In this document: in pieces, positions 50,141-59,124 of the stretch
Position numbering within the stretch: the first letter of the stretch is position 1
Layout of the letters: every line of letters begins with the position of its first letter
NCBI RefSeq assembly: GCF_900109355.1
Contig: NZ_FOBF01000007.1
Coordinates: forward strand, 248,001-312,000
DNA: 64,000 nucleotides
Direction: 5' to 3'
Origin: Nonomuraea pusilla
GTDB lineage: Bacteria; Actinomycetota; Actinomycetes; Streptosporangiales; Streptosporangiaceae
Notes under the pieces: generated by a model
Databases searched by the model: none
Seen by the model: only the letters and a program-made list of their open reading frames with translations
What the model was told of the DNA's origin: nothing
Position numbers and translations under genes: made by a program

Positions 50141-52336
50141 ATGGCGCGCAACCGAATCATCGGATTCGCAGCCGCTCTGCTCGCGTTACCGCTGCTGTCG
50201 GCGCTGCCCGCGGCGGCCGACGACACCAAGGCGGCCCCGCCCAGCGACGTCAGGGAACTGACGCGCAAGGACTTCACGCTGGACGGCAAGAAGGTCGAGG
50301 TGCCGGCCAAGTACGAGGCCAGGAAGACGGCGCGCACCGCGCAGGCCGCCGAGACGCCGCCGGTGGGCACCGTCCGCCAGTGGCTCGGCCTCGACGACTA
50401 CAACGGCCAGTACTACCGCAAGGACTACACGCTGCGCGGCGTGGGCGACAACATCGAGGTCTGGGTCGCCAACGACCTGGCCTTCCCCCAGGGCGACTGC
50501 CGCATGCAGGTGCCCGGCACCGTCGAGATCACCGACGCGCAGGTCCAGCACCTGGTCGAGCAGTTCGACGGCAACATGTACCCGAAGGAGACGGCGGCCT
50601 TCAGCACCCCGCCCGACCGTGACGGGTCGAACGCCAGGATCGGCCCCGACGCGAACGGCAACGGCGGCGTCTACACCGGCGCGGGCAACCGCACCGTGAC
50701 GCTCGTCGACAACGTCAGGGACGACAACTTCTACACCTTCCCCCAGGCGCCCACCTACATCGCGGGCTTCTTCTCCTCGCAGCTCAACGAGCTGTTCGAC
50801 CGCAACGTGATGACGGTTGACGCGTTCGACTGGGCCCACAGGACCGGCGCCAACCCGCCCGACGAGCCCACGAACGACCTGTGCACGTCGCGCGCCGCCC
50901 GGCCGAACCAGTACGAGTCCACGTTCGCGCACGAGTGGCAGCACCTGCTGCACTACTACACCGACCCGCTGGAGACCACCTGGGTCAACGAGGGCCTGTC
51001 CGACTACGCCGCGACCCTCACCGGCTACACCAACGCCAGGGCGACCATCTGGGAGAAGGGCGCCGACAGCCACATCTACTGCTTCCAGGGCTTCGGAACG
51101 GTCCAGGCGCCGTACAACCCGAACCCGCGCGACTGCGGCGGCCCCGAGAACGCGCTGACCCTCTGGGGTGAGGGCAGCAGCGGCAGCGCCGTGCTCGCCG
51201 ACTACGGCAACGCCTACTCGTTCATGCTGTTCCTGCTCGACCGGTACGGCGCGGACTTCCTGTCCAAGCTGCACCGCGACGGCGACCACCAGGGCCTGGC
51301 CGGTGTCAAGGCGGCGCTGGAGGGCGAGGGCGTCACCGACATGTACAAGGTGCTGCACGACTACCAGACGATGGTCCTGGTCGACAAGGTCGTCGGGCAG
51401 TCCTCCAAGGGCGTCATGCTCGGCGTGCCGAAGAAGCGCGTGACGAGCGCGAGCCTCAACTCCACCGTCAACCTCGCCAACCCGGCCTCGCACGCCACGC
51501 CGGGCGCCGCGCCCAACGGCGCCGACTACGTGGCGCTGCGCGACGCGCAGGGCACCGTGCTCAAGGGCCGCGACCTGCGCTCCCTGTCCTTCGAGGGCGC
51601 CAAGACGCTGCCCCCGATCCCGCTGGCCTGGACCGTCGTCTCCGACGACCCCGACCGCGCCGGCAACCCCGTGCTCTGGTCCGGCAACGCCAGCAACCTC
51701 AACGTCGCCGCCGTGACCAAGTTGACGGTCCCCGCCGCCGACCCGACGCTGCGCTTCCTCGCGAAGTACGGCGCGGAGGAGGGCTTCGACTACGCGTACG
51801 TGAACGTCTCCACCGACGGCGGCAAGACGTACACGGCGGTCGCCGGCGACAAGACCGTGACAGGACCGCTCGGCCCCGCTCTGAACGGCTCCACCACGGG
51901 CTTCGAGCCGCGCAGCTACGACCTGTCCGCCTACGCGGGCAAGGAGATCCTGCTCGGCTTCCAGTACGTGAGCGACGGCGGGGTCAACGAGGGCGGCCTG
52001 AAGGTCGACGACGTCACCGTCGGCGGCACGGCCGTCAGCGACGGGTCGAGCCTCGACCCGTTCGACTCGCCCACGGAGATCGCCCCGACGCCCGTGAGCA
52101 ACTGGAACGTCCGGCTGGTGGGCCTGGACGACAAGCACGAGGTGGCCCTGCAGGTGCAGTTCGACGGCAAGGGCACCATCTCGCTGAACCGGCTGCAGCT
52201 CGCCCCGTTCGCCCTGTTCCCGCAGGTCGTGGCGGTGGTGGCGTACGACGAGCCGACCGAGCAGGTGCAGCAGTACGCGCCGTACACGCTGAAGGTCAAC
52301 GGCGTCACCCAGCCGGGTGGCGGCTCGCAGACCTGA
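50141..52336 (+). CDS. Secreted zinc metalloprotease (M6/immune inhibitor A-like)
   Basis: 731 residues with a Sec signal (RNRIIGFAAALLALPLLSALPAAADD). HEWQH at 264-268 (STFAHEWQHLLHYY) with a Glu in WVNEGLSDYAA about 20 residues later forms a gluzincin-type zinc site. The C-terminal region has an immune-inhibitor-A-like beta-sandwich (GFEPRSYDLSAYAGKEILLGFQYVSDGGVNEGGLKVDDVTV). It degrades proteins outside the cell. The 16th codon is TTA (50186), inside the signal peptide, which would make translation bldA-dependent. The ATG is fixed by the signal; a terminator follows at 52346-52373. Confidence 0.9.
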   Translation: MARNRIIGFAAALLALPLLSALPAAADDTKAAPPSDVRELTRKDFTLDGKKVEVPAKYEARKTARTAQAAETPPVGTVRQWLGLDDYNGQYYRKDYTLRGVGDNIEVWVANDLAFPQGDCRMQVPGTVEITDAQVQHLVEQFDGNMYPKETAAFSTPPDRDGSNARIGPDANGNGGVYTGAGNRTVTLVDNVRDDNFYTFPQAPTYIAGFFSSQLNELFDRNVMTVDAFDWAHRTGANPPDEPTNDLCTSRAARPNQYESTFAHEWQHLLHYYTDPLETTWVNEGLSDYAATLTGYTNARATIWEKGADSHIYCFQGFGTVQAPYNPNPRDCGGPENALTLWGEGSSGSAVLADYGNAYSFMLFLLDRYGADFLSKLHRDGDHQGLAGVKAALEGEGVTDMYKVLHDYQTMVLVDKVVGQSSKGVMLGVPKKRVTSASLNSTVNLANPASHATPGAAPNGADYVALRDAQGTVLKGRDLRSLSFEGAKTLPPIPLAWTVVSDDPDRAGNPVLWSGNASNLNVAAVTKLTVPAADPTLRFLAKYGAEEGFDYAYVNVSTDGGKTYTAVAGDKTVTGPLGPALNGSTTGFEPRSYDLSAYAGKEILLGFQYVSDGGVNEGGLKVDDVTVGGTAVSDGSSLDPFDSPTEIAPTPVSNWNVRLVGLDDKHEVALQVQFDGKGTISLNRLQLAPFALFPQVVAVVAYDEPTEQVQQYAPYTLKVNGVTQPGGGSQT

Positions 52337-52345
52337 CGTGACCAC

Positions 52346-52373
52346 GAGGCGCCCGCCGGAGGGCGGGCGCCTC
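52346..52373 (+). terminator. Rho-independent-type terminator of the protease gene
   Basis: GAGGCGCCCGCC / GGCGGGCGCCTC with a GGAG loop, followed a few bases later by TTTT. Confidence 0.8.
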
Positions 52374-52430
52374 CCGCGTTTTCCGGCTAGGATCACCCGA
52401 ACATCATTCGGTGCACAGGAGGACGCGCTC

Positions 52431-53951
52431 ATGACCACGCGCCGGAACGCCATCGGTGACCTGCTGCGACGCTCCGCCGCCCGCTACCCGGGCAAGACCG
52501 CCCTGATCCACGGCGACCTGCGCCAGAGCTACGCCGACCTCGACCTGACCGTCAACCGCGCCGCCAACGCCCTGGCCGCGCGCGGCGTGCGCAAGGGCGA
52601 CAGGTTCGCCCTGTTCAGCCACAACAACCACGCGTTCGTCGTCGCGTACTTCGCCCTGGCCAGGCTCGGGGCGATCTCCGTGCCGATCAACTTCATGCTC
52701 GGCCCCGACGAGGTCGCCTACATCCTGCGGCACTCCGGCGCCACCGGCATGCTGGTGGAGGACGCGCTGCTGCCCGTGGCCGCCGCCGCGGCCGGGCCCG
52801 AGGTGGCCGTGCGCGGCGTGATCGGCGCCGCCGCCGACGGCTGGGAGCCGTTCACCGCCTGGGCCGAGCACCCCGACGCCGCCGAGCCCGACGTGGACCT
52901 CGCCGACGACGACCCCATCCAGCTCATGTACACGAGCGGCACCGAGTCGCGGCCCAAGGGCGCCACGCTGTCCAGCCGCGGCCTCGTCGCCCAGTACGTC
53001 ACCTGCGTCGTCGACGGCGAGATGAGCCGCGACGACGTCGAGGTGCACTCCCTGCCCCTCTACCACTGCGCCCAGCTCCACTGCTTCCTCACCCCGGGCA
53101 TCTACCTGGGCGCGACGAACGTCGTCCTGCCCGGCGCCGACCCGGCCGCGATCCTCGCCGCCGTCGAGGCCGAGCGCGCCACCAAGCTGTTCTGCCCCCC
53201 GACCGTCTGGATCGGCCTGCTGCGCCACCCCGACTTCGACCGCCGCGACCTGTCGTCGCTGCGCAAGGGGTACTACGGGGCGTCCATCATGCCGGTGGAG
53301 GTGCTGAAGGAGATCGCCACCCGGCTGCCGGACGTGCGGCTGTTCAACTTCTACGGCCAGACCGAGATGGCCCCCGTCGCCACCATCCTCGGCCCCGACG
53401 AGCAGCTCACCAGGCCGGGCTCCGCCGGGCGTCCCGCGCTCAACGTCGAGACCCGCGTCGTCGACGAGGACGGCCGCCCGGTGCCGCCCGGCGTCGTCGG
53501 CGAGATCGTCCACCGCAGCCCCCACGCCATGCTCGGCTACTGGGACGACCCCGACAAGACCGCCGAGGCGTTCCGCGGCGGCTGGTTCCACAGCGGCGAC
53601 CTCGGCGTCATGGACGAGGACGGCTACCTGTCCGTCGTGGACAGGAAGAAGGACATGATCAAGTCGGGCGGCGAGAACGTGGCAAGCCGCGAGGTGGAGG
53701 AGGCCATCTACCAGCACCCGGCGGTGGCCGAGGCGGCCGTCTTCGGCGTGCCGGACGAGAAGTGGATCGAGGCGGTCACGGCGGCCGTGGTGCTGCGCGC
53801 CGGCGCCACGCTGACGGCCGAGGAGCTGATCGCCTTCCTGCGCGAGCGCCTGGCGCCGTTCAAGACGCCCAAGCGGGTGGCGTTCGTGGACGCCCTGCCC
53901 AAGAACGCCTCCGGCAAGGTGCTCAAGCGCCGCCTGCGCGAGGACTTCTGA
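52431..53951 (+). CDS. AMP-dependent acyl-CoA synthetase
   Basis: 506-residue ANL-superfamily enzyme that activates a fatty or aryl acid to its CoA thioester through an acyl-AMP. Motifs: YTSGTESRPKGATLS (A3, P-loop), NFYGQTEMAP (A5), GWFHSGDLGVMDEDGYLSVVDRKKDMIKSGGENVASREVE (A7-A8) and the catalytic Lys in KNASGKVLKRRLRE (A10). AGGAGG precedes the ATG by 9 nt, and TAGGAT at 52388 is a probable -10 box. Chain-length preference is not determinable. Confidence 0.94.
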   Translation: MTTRRNAIGDLLRRSAARYPGKTALIHGDLRQSYADLDLTVNRAANALAARGVRKGDRFALFSHNNHAFVVAYFALARLGAISVPINFMLGPDEVAYILRHSGATGMLVEDALLPVAAAAAGPEVAVRGVIGAAADGWEPFTAWAEHPDAAEPDVDLADDDPIQLMYTSGTESRPKGATLSSRGLVAQYVTCVVDGEMSRDDVEVHSLPLYHCAQLHCFLTPGIYLGATNVVLPGADPAAILAAVEAERATKLFCPPTVWIGLLRHPDFDRRDLSSLRKGYYGASIMPVEVLKEIATRLPDVRLFNFYGQTEMAPVATILGPDEQLTRPGSAGRPALNVETRVVDEDGRPVPPGVVGEIVHRSPHAMLGYWDDPDKTAEAFRGGWFHSGDLGVMDEDGYLSVVDRKKDMIKSGGENVASREVEEAIYQHPAVAEAAVFGVPDEKWIEAVTAAVVLRAGATLTAEELIAFLRERLAPFKTPKRVAFVDALPKNASGKVLKRRLREDF

Positions 53952-53995
53952 GCCGGGGCCCGGGACCGGGGACGCCGGGCCAGGCCCTGGCGCGG

Positions 53996-54784
53996 TCAGC
54001 CTGAGAGCGGGGGCGGCCAGCCGCGCTCGGCGAACGGCACGCCGTCCAGGACGTGCGCGACGGCCTGCGCCGGGTAGTCGACCATGTCGCCCGGCAGGCC
54101 GTCCAGCGGCCACCAGGCCAGCTCCGAGCACTTGTCCGGCTCGGCGTTGCGCGGCTCGCCCCGCCAGGCGCGGGCGGCGAAGAAGAAGCCGACCCGCTCG
54201 GGCGCGCGGTGCATGACGTGGACGAGCGCCAGATCCGCCGGGTCGACGACGACGCCCAGCTCCTCGCGCGCCTCGCGCACCGCCGCGCCCGTCACCGGCT
54301 CGTCCGCCTCCAGGTGACCGGACGGCAGGTGCCACAGGCCGTCGCCGTACCCGGTGCCGCGCCGCCTGCCCAGCAGCACCCGGCCGTCGCGCACGAGCAG
54401 GACGTGGACGTCCGCGATGGGCCGGAACCGTTCGGCACGGACCTCGGCCGGCGGGACGGACCGGCGGTCGAGCGACTGGATCCACTTGACCGCCACCGCG
54501 GCCACCTGCACCAGCTCGGCGCGCAGCCGCCCCGGGTCGTCCTCGGCGACGGCCTCCAGCACCTCCTCCATCAGGATGTGCCGCCAGGTCAGCGTGCCCG
54601 CGCGTGACGCCGCGCCCGTCTCGTCCCTCGCGGCGTCGGCCGCCGCGACCGTGCCCGGCCCGCCGGTGCCGTCGGAAAGGGCCTGCATGCCCCACGTCGT
54701 GTCCTGGGCGGCCCGCTCGGCCACGACGTCCGCGAGCGCCTTCGCCAGCGAGCCCGGCACGCCCGCGTCACCGTCATGTGTCAC
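53996..54784 (-). CDS. NUDIX hydrolase with N-terminal MazG-like domain
   Basis: 262 residues. The C-terminal half is a NUDIX domain with the full box GHLEADEPVTGAAVREAREELGV (Gx5Ex7REUxEExGU). The N-terminal half (ERAAQDTTWGMQ..., then TWRHILMEEVLEAVAEDDPGRLRAELVQVAAVAVKWIQSL) resembles MazG/phosphoribosyl-ATP pyrophosphohydrolase-type NTP-PPases, including EEVLEA and EL(V)QVAAV metal-site helices. A two-domain nucleotide-cleaning enzyme is the likely reading; substrate unknown. GTG 54784 is the annotated start. A low-complexity loop separates the two parts of the N-terminal domain. Confidence 0.88.
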   Translation of the reverse strand: MTHDGDAGVPGSLAKALADVVAERAAQDTTWGMQALSDGTGGPGTVAAADAARDETGAASRAGTLTWRHILMEEVLEAVAEDDPGRLRAELVQVAAVAVKWIQSLDRRSVPPAEVRAERFRPIADVHVLLVRDGRVLLGRRRGTGYGDGLWHLPSGHLEADEPVTGAAVREAREELGVVVDPADLALVHVMHRAPERVGFFFAARAWRGEPRNAEPDKCSELAWWPLDGLPGDMVDYPAQAVAHVLDGVPFAERGWPPPLSG

Positions 54785-54856
54785 CGGCCCAGTCTGCCAG
54801 CCCGGCCCGCCCCGCTCGCGGGAAACGTCCGCGCCTGGGAGGCCGTGACGGCGGCG

Positions 54857-55816
54857 TCACGGAGCGGAATCCGGGACGGCGGCGGTCGCCGCTCTCACGG
54901 GGCGCAGGCCAGGACCGACGTCGGCCTCGCCCGAGCGGACGTGGTCGCGGAACGCCCGCGCCGCCGGGGTGAGCCGCTCCCCCGCGGGCCAGCAGGCGCC
55001 GATCGTCCTGAACACGGGCGGCGACAGCGGCACCTCCGCCACCCCTGACGGAGGCGGCCCCGACCGCGGCAGCAGGGCCACCCCGAGCCCCGCCGCGACC
55101 AGCCCGCGCACCGTCTCCGACTCCTGGCCCTCGAACGCGATGCGCGGCTCGAACCCGGCCGCCGCGCACAGGTCGTCGGTGATCTGCCGCAGGCCGTAGC
55201 CGTGCTCCAGCGTCACCAGCTCCTCCCCGGCCAGGTCGGCGGCCCGCACCCGGCCGCGCGCGGCGAAGCGGTGCCCCTGCGGGACCGACAGCACCAGCTC
55301 CTGCTCGGCCAGCGCCACGCTGACCAGCTCGGGGTCGTCCTCGGGAAGCGGCGCGACGAACACCAGGTCGATGTCGCCCTCGCGCAGCCCGCGCAGCATC
55401 TCCTGCCGCGACCCCTGCGCGAGGCTGAAGCGCACGCGCGGGCCGCGCTCGCGGAAGCCCCGGATCAGCGACGGCACGAGCGTGCGGCCGAGCAGGTGCA
55501 GGAAGCCGAGCACGACGTGGCCGCTGCCCGGGTCGCTCTCCTCCCTGACCTCGCGGGCCGCCGCCGTCACCGTGGCGAGCGCCCGGCCGGAGGCGGCGGC
55601 CAGGGTCCTGCCCGCGCGGGTGAGCCTGATGCCGCGTCCGTACGGGACGACGAGCGGCGTCCCCAGGAGGTCGGCCAGCGCGGCGAGCCTCCTGCTGGCG
55701 GTCGGCTGGGGGATGCCCAGCAGCTCGGCCGCCCGCGTGACGTGGCCGGTCTCGCCGACCGCCGCGAGCAGCGCCAGCGAGGGAGCGAGCCGCGCGGCCA
55801 CCGTTTCATCCATCAC
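54857..55816 (-). CDS. LysR-family transcriptional regulator
   Basis: About 319 residues: N-terminal HTH (LALLAAVGETGHVTRAAELLGIPQPTASRRLAALADLLGTPLVVPYGRGIRLT) and a type 2 periplasmic-binding-like co-inducer domain. Divergent from the MFS gene with a 63-bp intergenic region; a GATAAT box (minus strand) stands 7 nt before the GTG at 55816 (ATG 55813 follows directly), so the transcript looks leaderless. It probably activates or represses the neighbouring exporter. Confidence 0.92.
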   Translation of the reverse strand: MMDETVAARLAPSLALLAAVGETGHVTRAAELLGIPQPTASRRLAALADLLGTPLVVPYGRGIRLTRAGRTLAAASGRALATVTAAAREVREESDPGSGHVVLGFLHLLGRTLVPSLIRGFRERGPRVRFSLAQGSRQEMLRGLREGDIDLVFVAPLPEDDPELVSVALAEQELVLSVPQGHRFAARGRVRAADLAGEELVTLEHGYGLRQITDDLCAAAGFEPRIAFEGQESETVRGLVAAGLGVALLPRSGPPPSGVAEVPLSPPVFRTIGACWPAGERLTPAARAFRDHVRSGEADVGPGLRPVRAATAAVPDSAP

Positions 55817-55842
55817 GGTATGAATTATCGCTCATTGGCGCA

Positions 55843-55872
55843 TTGGACGTATTTATTAGCCTTGCTTAGCGT
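55843..55872 (+). promoter_or_regulatory. Promoter of the MFS gene
   Basis: TTGGAC (55843-55848) and TAGCGT (55867-55872), spacing 18, place the transcription start at the GTG of 55880. GGAGG touches the GTG directly and cannot act as a ribosome site, which supports a leaderless start. Confidence 0.55.
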
Positions 55873-55879
55873 TGCGGAG

Positions 55880-57097
55880 GTGGCCATCTCAGCTCCAGCG
55901 GACACGCGGCGGGTCGGCGCGGCCGTCGCCGCGGCCGGCATCTCGACCTTCGCCTCGCTGTACGCGCCGCAGCCCGTGCTGCCGCAGCTCGCCGCCGCGT
56001 ACAAGCTCGACCCCGGCGCCGCGTCGCTCGCGATCGGCGTGGCCACGACCGCGCTCGCCGTGGCCGTGCTGCCGCTCGCCGCGCTGGCGCAGGCCGTCGG
56101 GCGGCGGCGGGTGATCGTCTGGTCGGTCCTGACCTCCGCGGCGGCCGGGCTGCTGCTGCCGCTCGCCCCCTCGTTCCCCGTGCTGCTGGTGCTGCGCGCG
56201 CTGCAGGGGGTGGCGGTGGCCGGGTTCGCGGGGGTGGGGGCGGCGTACCTGGCCGACCAGGTGGGGAAGGCGCGGCTGGCCGCCGCCGTGGGTGCGATGA
56301 TCGCGGGCAACTCGGTGGGCGGGATGCTCGGCAGGCTGGGCGCCGGGTTCACGGCGGGGCCGCTCGGCTGGCGCTGGGCCATGGCGGTCGTCGCCGCCCT
56401 GGCCCTGGCCTGCGCCGCCTACACCGCCCTCACCCTGCCCCCTTCCCACCCGCCGACCAGGGGCCGGGCTCTCGCCGGGCGCGGGACCGGCCGGTGGCGG
56501 CAGGCGCTCGGGCCCGGCCTGGCGCCGGCCTACGCGGTCGGCGGCCTGGCCATGGGGTCGTTCGTCGCCCTCTACAACGCGGCCGGGTTCCGGCTGACCT
56601 CGCCGCCCCTCTCGCTCGCCCCCGCCGCCGCGTCGCTGGTGTTCCTCTCGTACGCGCTCGGCACCGTCTCCTCCGCCGCCGCCGGACGCCTCGAGTCGCG
56701 GCTCGGCCGCACCCCGGCCCTGGTGGCCGCGCTGCTGACCACCCTGGCCGGCACCCTGCTGACGTCGGCCGCGCCGCTCCCCCTCGTCGTCGCCGGCTTC
56801 GCGGTGCTGACGGCCGGGTTCTTCGCGGCGCACGCCCTCGCCAACGCCTGGGTCGCCGCGCAGGCGCCGCCCGAGGCCCGCGGGACCGCCGCCGGGGCGT
56901 ACACGCTCTGCTACTACCTGGGCAGCGGCGCGGGCGGCACGGCGGGCAGCGCCGTCTACGGCCATGCCGGTTGGGTCTGGCTCACCGCCCTCGTGGCGGC
57001 GTGGCTGCTGCTGGCCGTGCTGGCGGTGCTCGCCGCCGCCAGGTCCGGGGCCGTACGCCCGTTGCGGGCGCCGCTCTGCCGGGATATGGCTGAGTGA
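55880..57097 (+). CDS. MFS transporter, 12-TM
   Basis: 405-residue major-facilitator protein with about 12 helices, close in style to the YnfM/sugar-efflux group usually found beside LysR genes. It begins STFASLYAPQPVLPQLAAAYKLDPGAASLAIGVATTALAVAVLPLA; the A-loop GRRRVIVWSV lies between helices 2 and 3. GTG 55880 is chosen from the promoter position; the longer frame from 55202 crosses the LysR gene and is not real. Substrate unknown; likely controlled by the divergent LysR protein. Confidence 0.9.
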   Translation: MAISAPADTRRVGAAVAAAGISTFASLYAPQPVLPQLAAAYKLDPGAASLAIGVATTALAVAVLPLAALAQAVGRRRVIVWSVLTSAAAGLLLPLAPSFPVLLVLRALQGVAVAGFAGVGAAYLADQVGKARLAAAVGAMIAGNSVGGMLGRLGAGFTAGPLGWRWAMAVVAALALACAAYTALTLPPSHPPTRGRALAGRGTGRWRQALGPGLAPAYAVGGLAMGSFVALYNAAGFRLTSPPLSLAPAAASLVFLSYALGTVSSAAAGRLESRLGRTPALVAALLTTLAGTLLTSAAPLPLVVAGFAVLTAGFFAAHALANAWVAAQAPPEARGTAAGAYTLCYYLGSGAGGTAGSAVYGHAGWVWLTALVAAWLLLAVLAVLAAARSGAVRPLRAPLCRDMAE

Positions 57098-57254
57098 CCA
57101 GCGGTCGCCGGCGCGCGTCACGACCGGCGCCGGACCCGGACGCGGACCAGGCCCGGGGAGCCGTCCCAGGCGAGGGCGGGCCTGGTCCCGCCCGTCTCCG
57201 TGCGTCCGCTCTCCCTTGACGCCGGGGCCACCTCCGCGCTCTGCCGTCCGCCCC

Positions 57255-58142
57255 ATGAAGACGCGCAGCTTACTCGCGGGCGTACTGGCCGTCCTGACCG
57301 CCGGGACGGTCGCCGCCGTGGTGGCCCAGACCCCTCCCGCCGCCGCCGACCGCCGCGGCCACGCCCCCGTCGTCATCGGCCACCGGGGCGCCGGCGCGCA
57401 CCGGCCCGCGCACACCCTCCTGTCGTACGAGGCCGCCATCGCCCTCGGCGCCGACTGCATCGAGCCCCACCTCGTCTCCACCAAGGACCACGTGCTGGTC
57501 GCCAGGCACGAGAACGAGATCTCCGGGACCACAAACATCGCCGCCCACCCCGAGTTCGCCGACCGGCGCACCACCAAGACCGTGGACGGCCGCCCCGTGC
57601 CCGGCTGGTTCACGGAGGACTTCACGCCGGCAGAACTGAAGACGCTGCGCGCCGAGGAACGGGCGCCCGAGCTGCGCCCCGACAACACCGCGTTCGACGG
57701 GCTCGCCGAGATCCCGACGTTCGAGGAGGTCGTGCGGCTGGCGATCGAGCACGGCGTGGGCGTCTACCCGGAGACCAAGCACCCCACGTACTTCGACGCG
57801 ATCGGCCTGTCCGTGGAGGAGCCGCTGCTCGACCTCCTCAACCGGTACAAGGTGCGCAAGGCGTACATCCAGTCGTCCGAGACCGCGAACCTGCGGGAGC
57901 TGCACGGCAGGACCCGCCTGCCGCTGATCCAGCTCGTCACCGCGGGCGGCGCGCCGTACGACTGGATGGCGGGCGGCGACACCCGTACGTACGACGACAT
58001 GATGAAGCCGGACGGGCTGCGCGAGGTGTCCCGGTACGCCGACGGCATCGGCGCCGGCACCCGCCGCCTGAACCCCACGGGCGACGCGCCGCCTGAGCCT
58101 TGCCGGCGACCGCGCAGCCTGAGCCTTGCCGGCGACCGCGCA
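57255..58142 (+). pseudogene. Glycerophosphodiester phosphodiesterase, truncated and mutated
   Basis: A signal peptide (MKTRSLLAGVLAVLTAGTVAAVVA) leads into a GDPD domain (VIGHRGAGAHRPAHTLLSYEAAIALGADCIEPHLVSTKDHVLVARHENEISGTT). After about residue 279 the homology stops (GIGAGTRRLNPTG) and a 26-bp tandem repeat follows; roughly the last quarter of the family is missing. The frame then runs on without a stop to 60005 across genes of the other strand. The metal-site motif ExD reads EPH instead of EPD, and PEHT reads PAHT. Both the loss of the end and the active-site changes argue for a decayed gene. Confidence 0.8.
58091..58142. repeat. 26-bp tandem direct repeat at the GDPD breakpoint
   Basis: Two exact copies beginning GCCTGAGCCTTGCCGGCGAC at 58091-58116 and 58117-58142, with a partial third (GCCTGGGCA). 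They lie where the GDPD homology ends, so they probably mark the recombination that removed its 3' end. Confidence 0.9.
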
Positions 58143-58174
58143 GCCTGGGCAGTAAGGGGGGCCCGTGGGAGCCG

Positions 58175-58993
58175 TCAGGTCCGGCGCCAGCGCGACTCGC
58201 CGAAGCAGTACCCGGCGAAGAGCACCAGCCCCAGCGCCACCGCCACGAGCAGCCACGGCCCCGCCGGCGTGTCGGCGAACTGCCGCAGCGTCGCGTCGAT
58301 GCCGCCCGCCTTGTCGGGGTCGAAGCTGATCGCCGCCTGGACGACGAAGATCCCGGCCAGCGCGGCGATCGCCCCGCGCGCGAGGTACCCGGCGACGCCC
58401 AGCCGCTCCATCGCCGAACGGGCCGCGGGCGACATCCTGCCCAGGTCGAGCTCCTTCTCGAACCTCTTCTTGACGCCCTCGCGCACCCAGTACGCCCCGA
58501 GCGCCACGATCGCCACGCCGACCAGGCCCACGATCCACTGCCCGCCGGGCAGCGCCAGCAGCTTGCCGGTGATGTCGTGCGACCTGGCGTCGTCGGACGT
58601 CGCCCGTCCGGCGAACAGCATGGTGAGCAGGCTGGCGACCACCGCCGTGTACACCGCCACCCGGCCCACCGAGGAGGCCCGGTCGGAGGCCCTGCGGTGG
58701 CCGAACACCGCCTCCGACGCCTGCCACAGGGCCAGCGCGGCGAACCCGACGACCATGATCCACAGAATGGCGAAACCGAAGGGCAGCGCGGCGACGGTGG
58801 AGATGGCGCCCGACTTGTCGGCTTCGCGCTTGCCGCCGTCCAGGGCGATCTGCACCGCCAGCACGCCGATGAGACCGTACAGGACGCCCCGGCAGGCCAG
58901 GCCGACGCGGGCCAGCACAGTCAGAACCGGGCTGTCGGCGGCCCGGCGCGCCGCGCCCTTGGCCTCCTGCCCCGCCTTCTGCGCAGTGTTCAC
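58175..58993 (-). CDS. DUF1206 membrane protein
   Basis: 272 residues with about six helices arranged as three repeats of the DUF1206 unit (LARVGLACRGVLYGLIGVLAVQIAL, SSVGRVAVYTAVVASLLTMLF, ERLGVAGYLARGAIAALAGIFVVQAAI), each with the ArG(ak)-like start. Function of the family is unknown. GTG 58993 is the likely start. It reads towards the broken GDPD gene. Confidence 0.9.
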   Translation of the reverse strand: MNTAQKAGQEAKGAARRAADSPVLTVLARVGLACRGVLYGLIGVLAVQIALDGGKREADKSGAISTVAALPFGFAILWIMVVGFAALALWQASEAVFGHRRASDRASSVGRVAVYTAVVASLLTMLFAGRATSDDARSHDITGKLLALPGGQWIVGLVGVAIVALGAYWVREGVKKRFEKELDLGRMSPAARSAMERLGVAGYLARGAIAALAGIFVVQAAISFDPDKAGGIDATLRQFADTPAGPWLLVAVALGLVLFAGYCFGESRWRRT

Positions 58994-59124
58994 CGTTTCC
59001 TCCTCTGGTCAGGCTTTCCCCTTGCCCTGGAAACGGCGGGCTAGGCTTTCCACCAAGAACCGGCCCGCTGTCACGCGGGCGGCGACGGCGGAAGTGTCGG
59101 CGGCGGCGAGTAGGGTTTCCAGCC

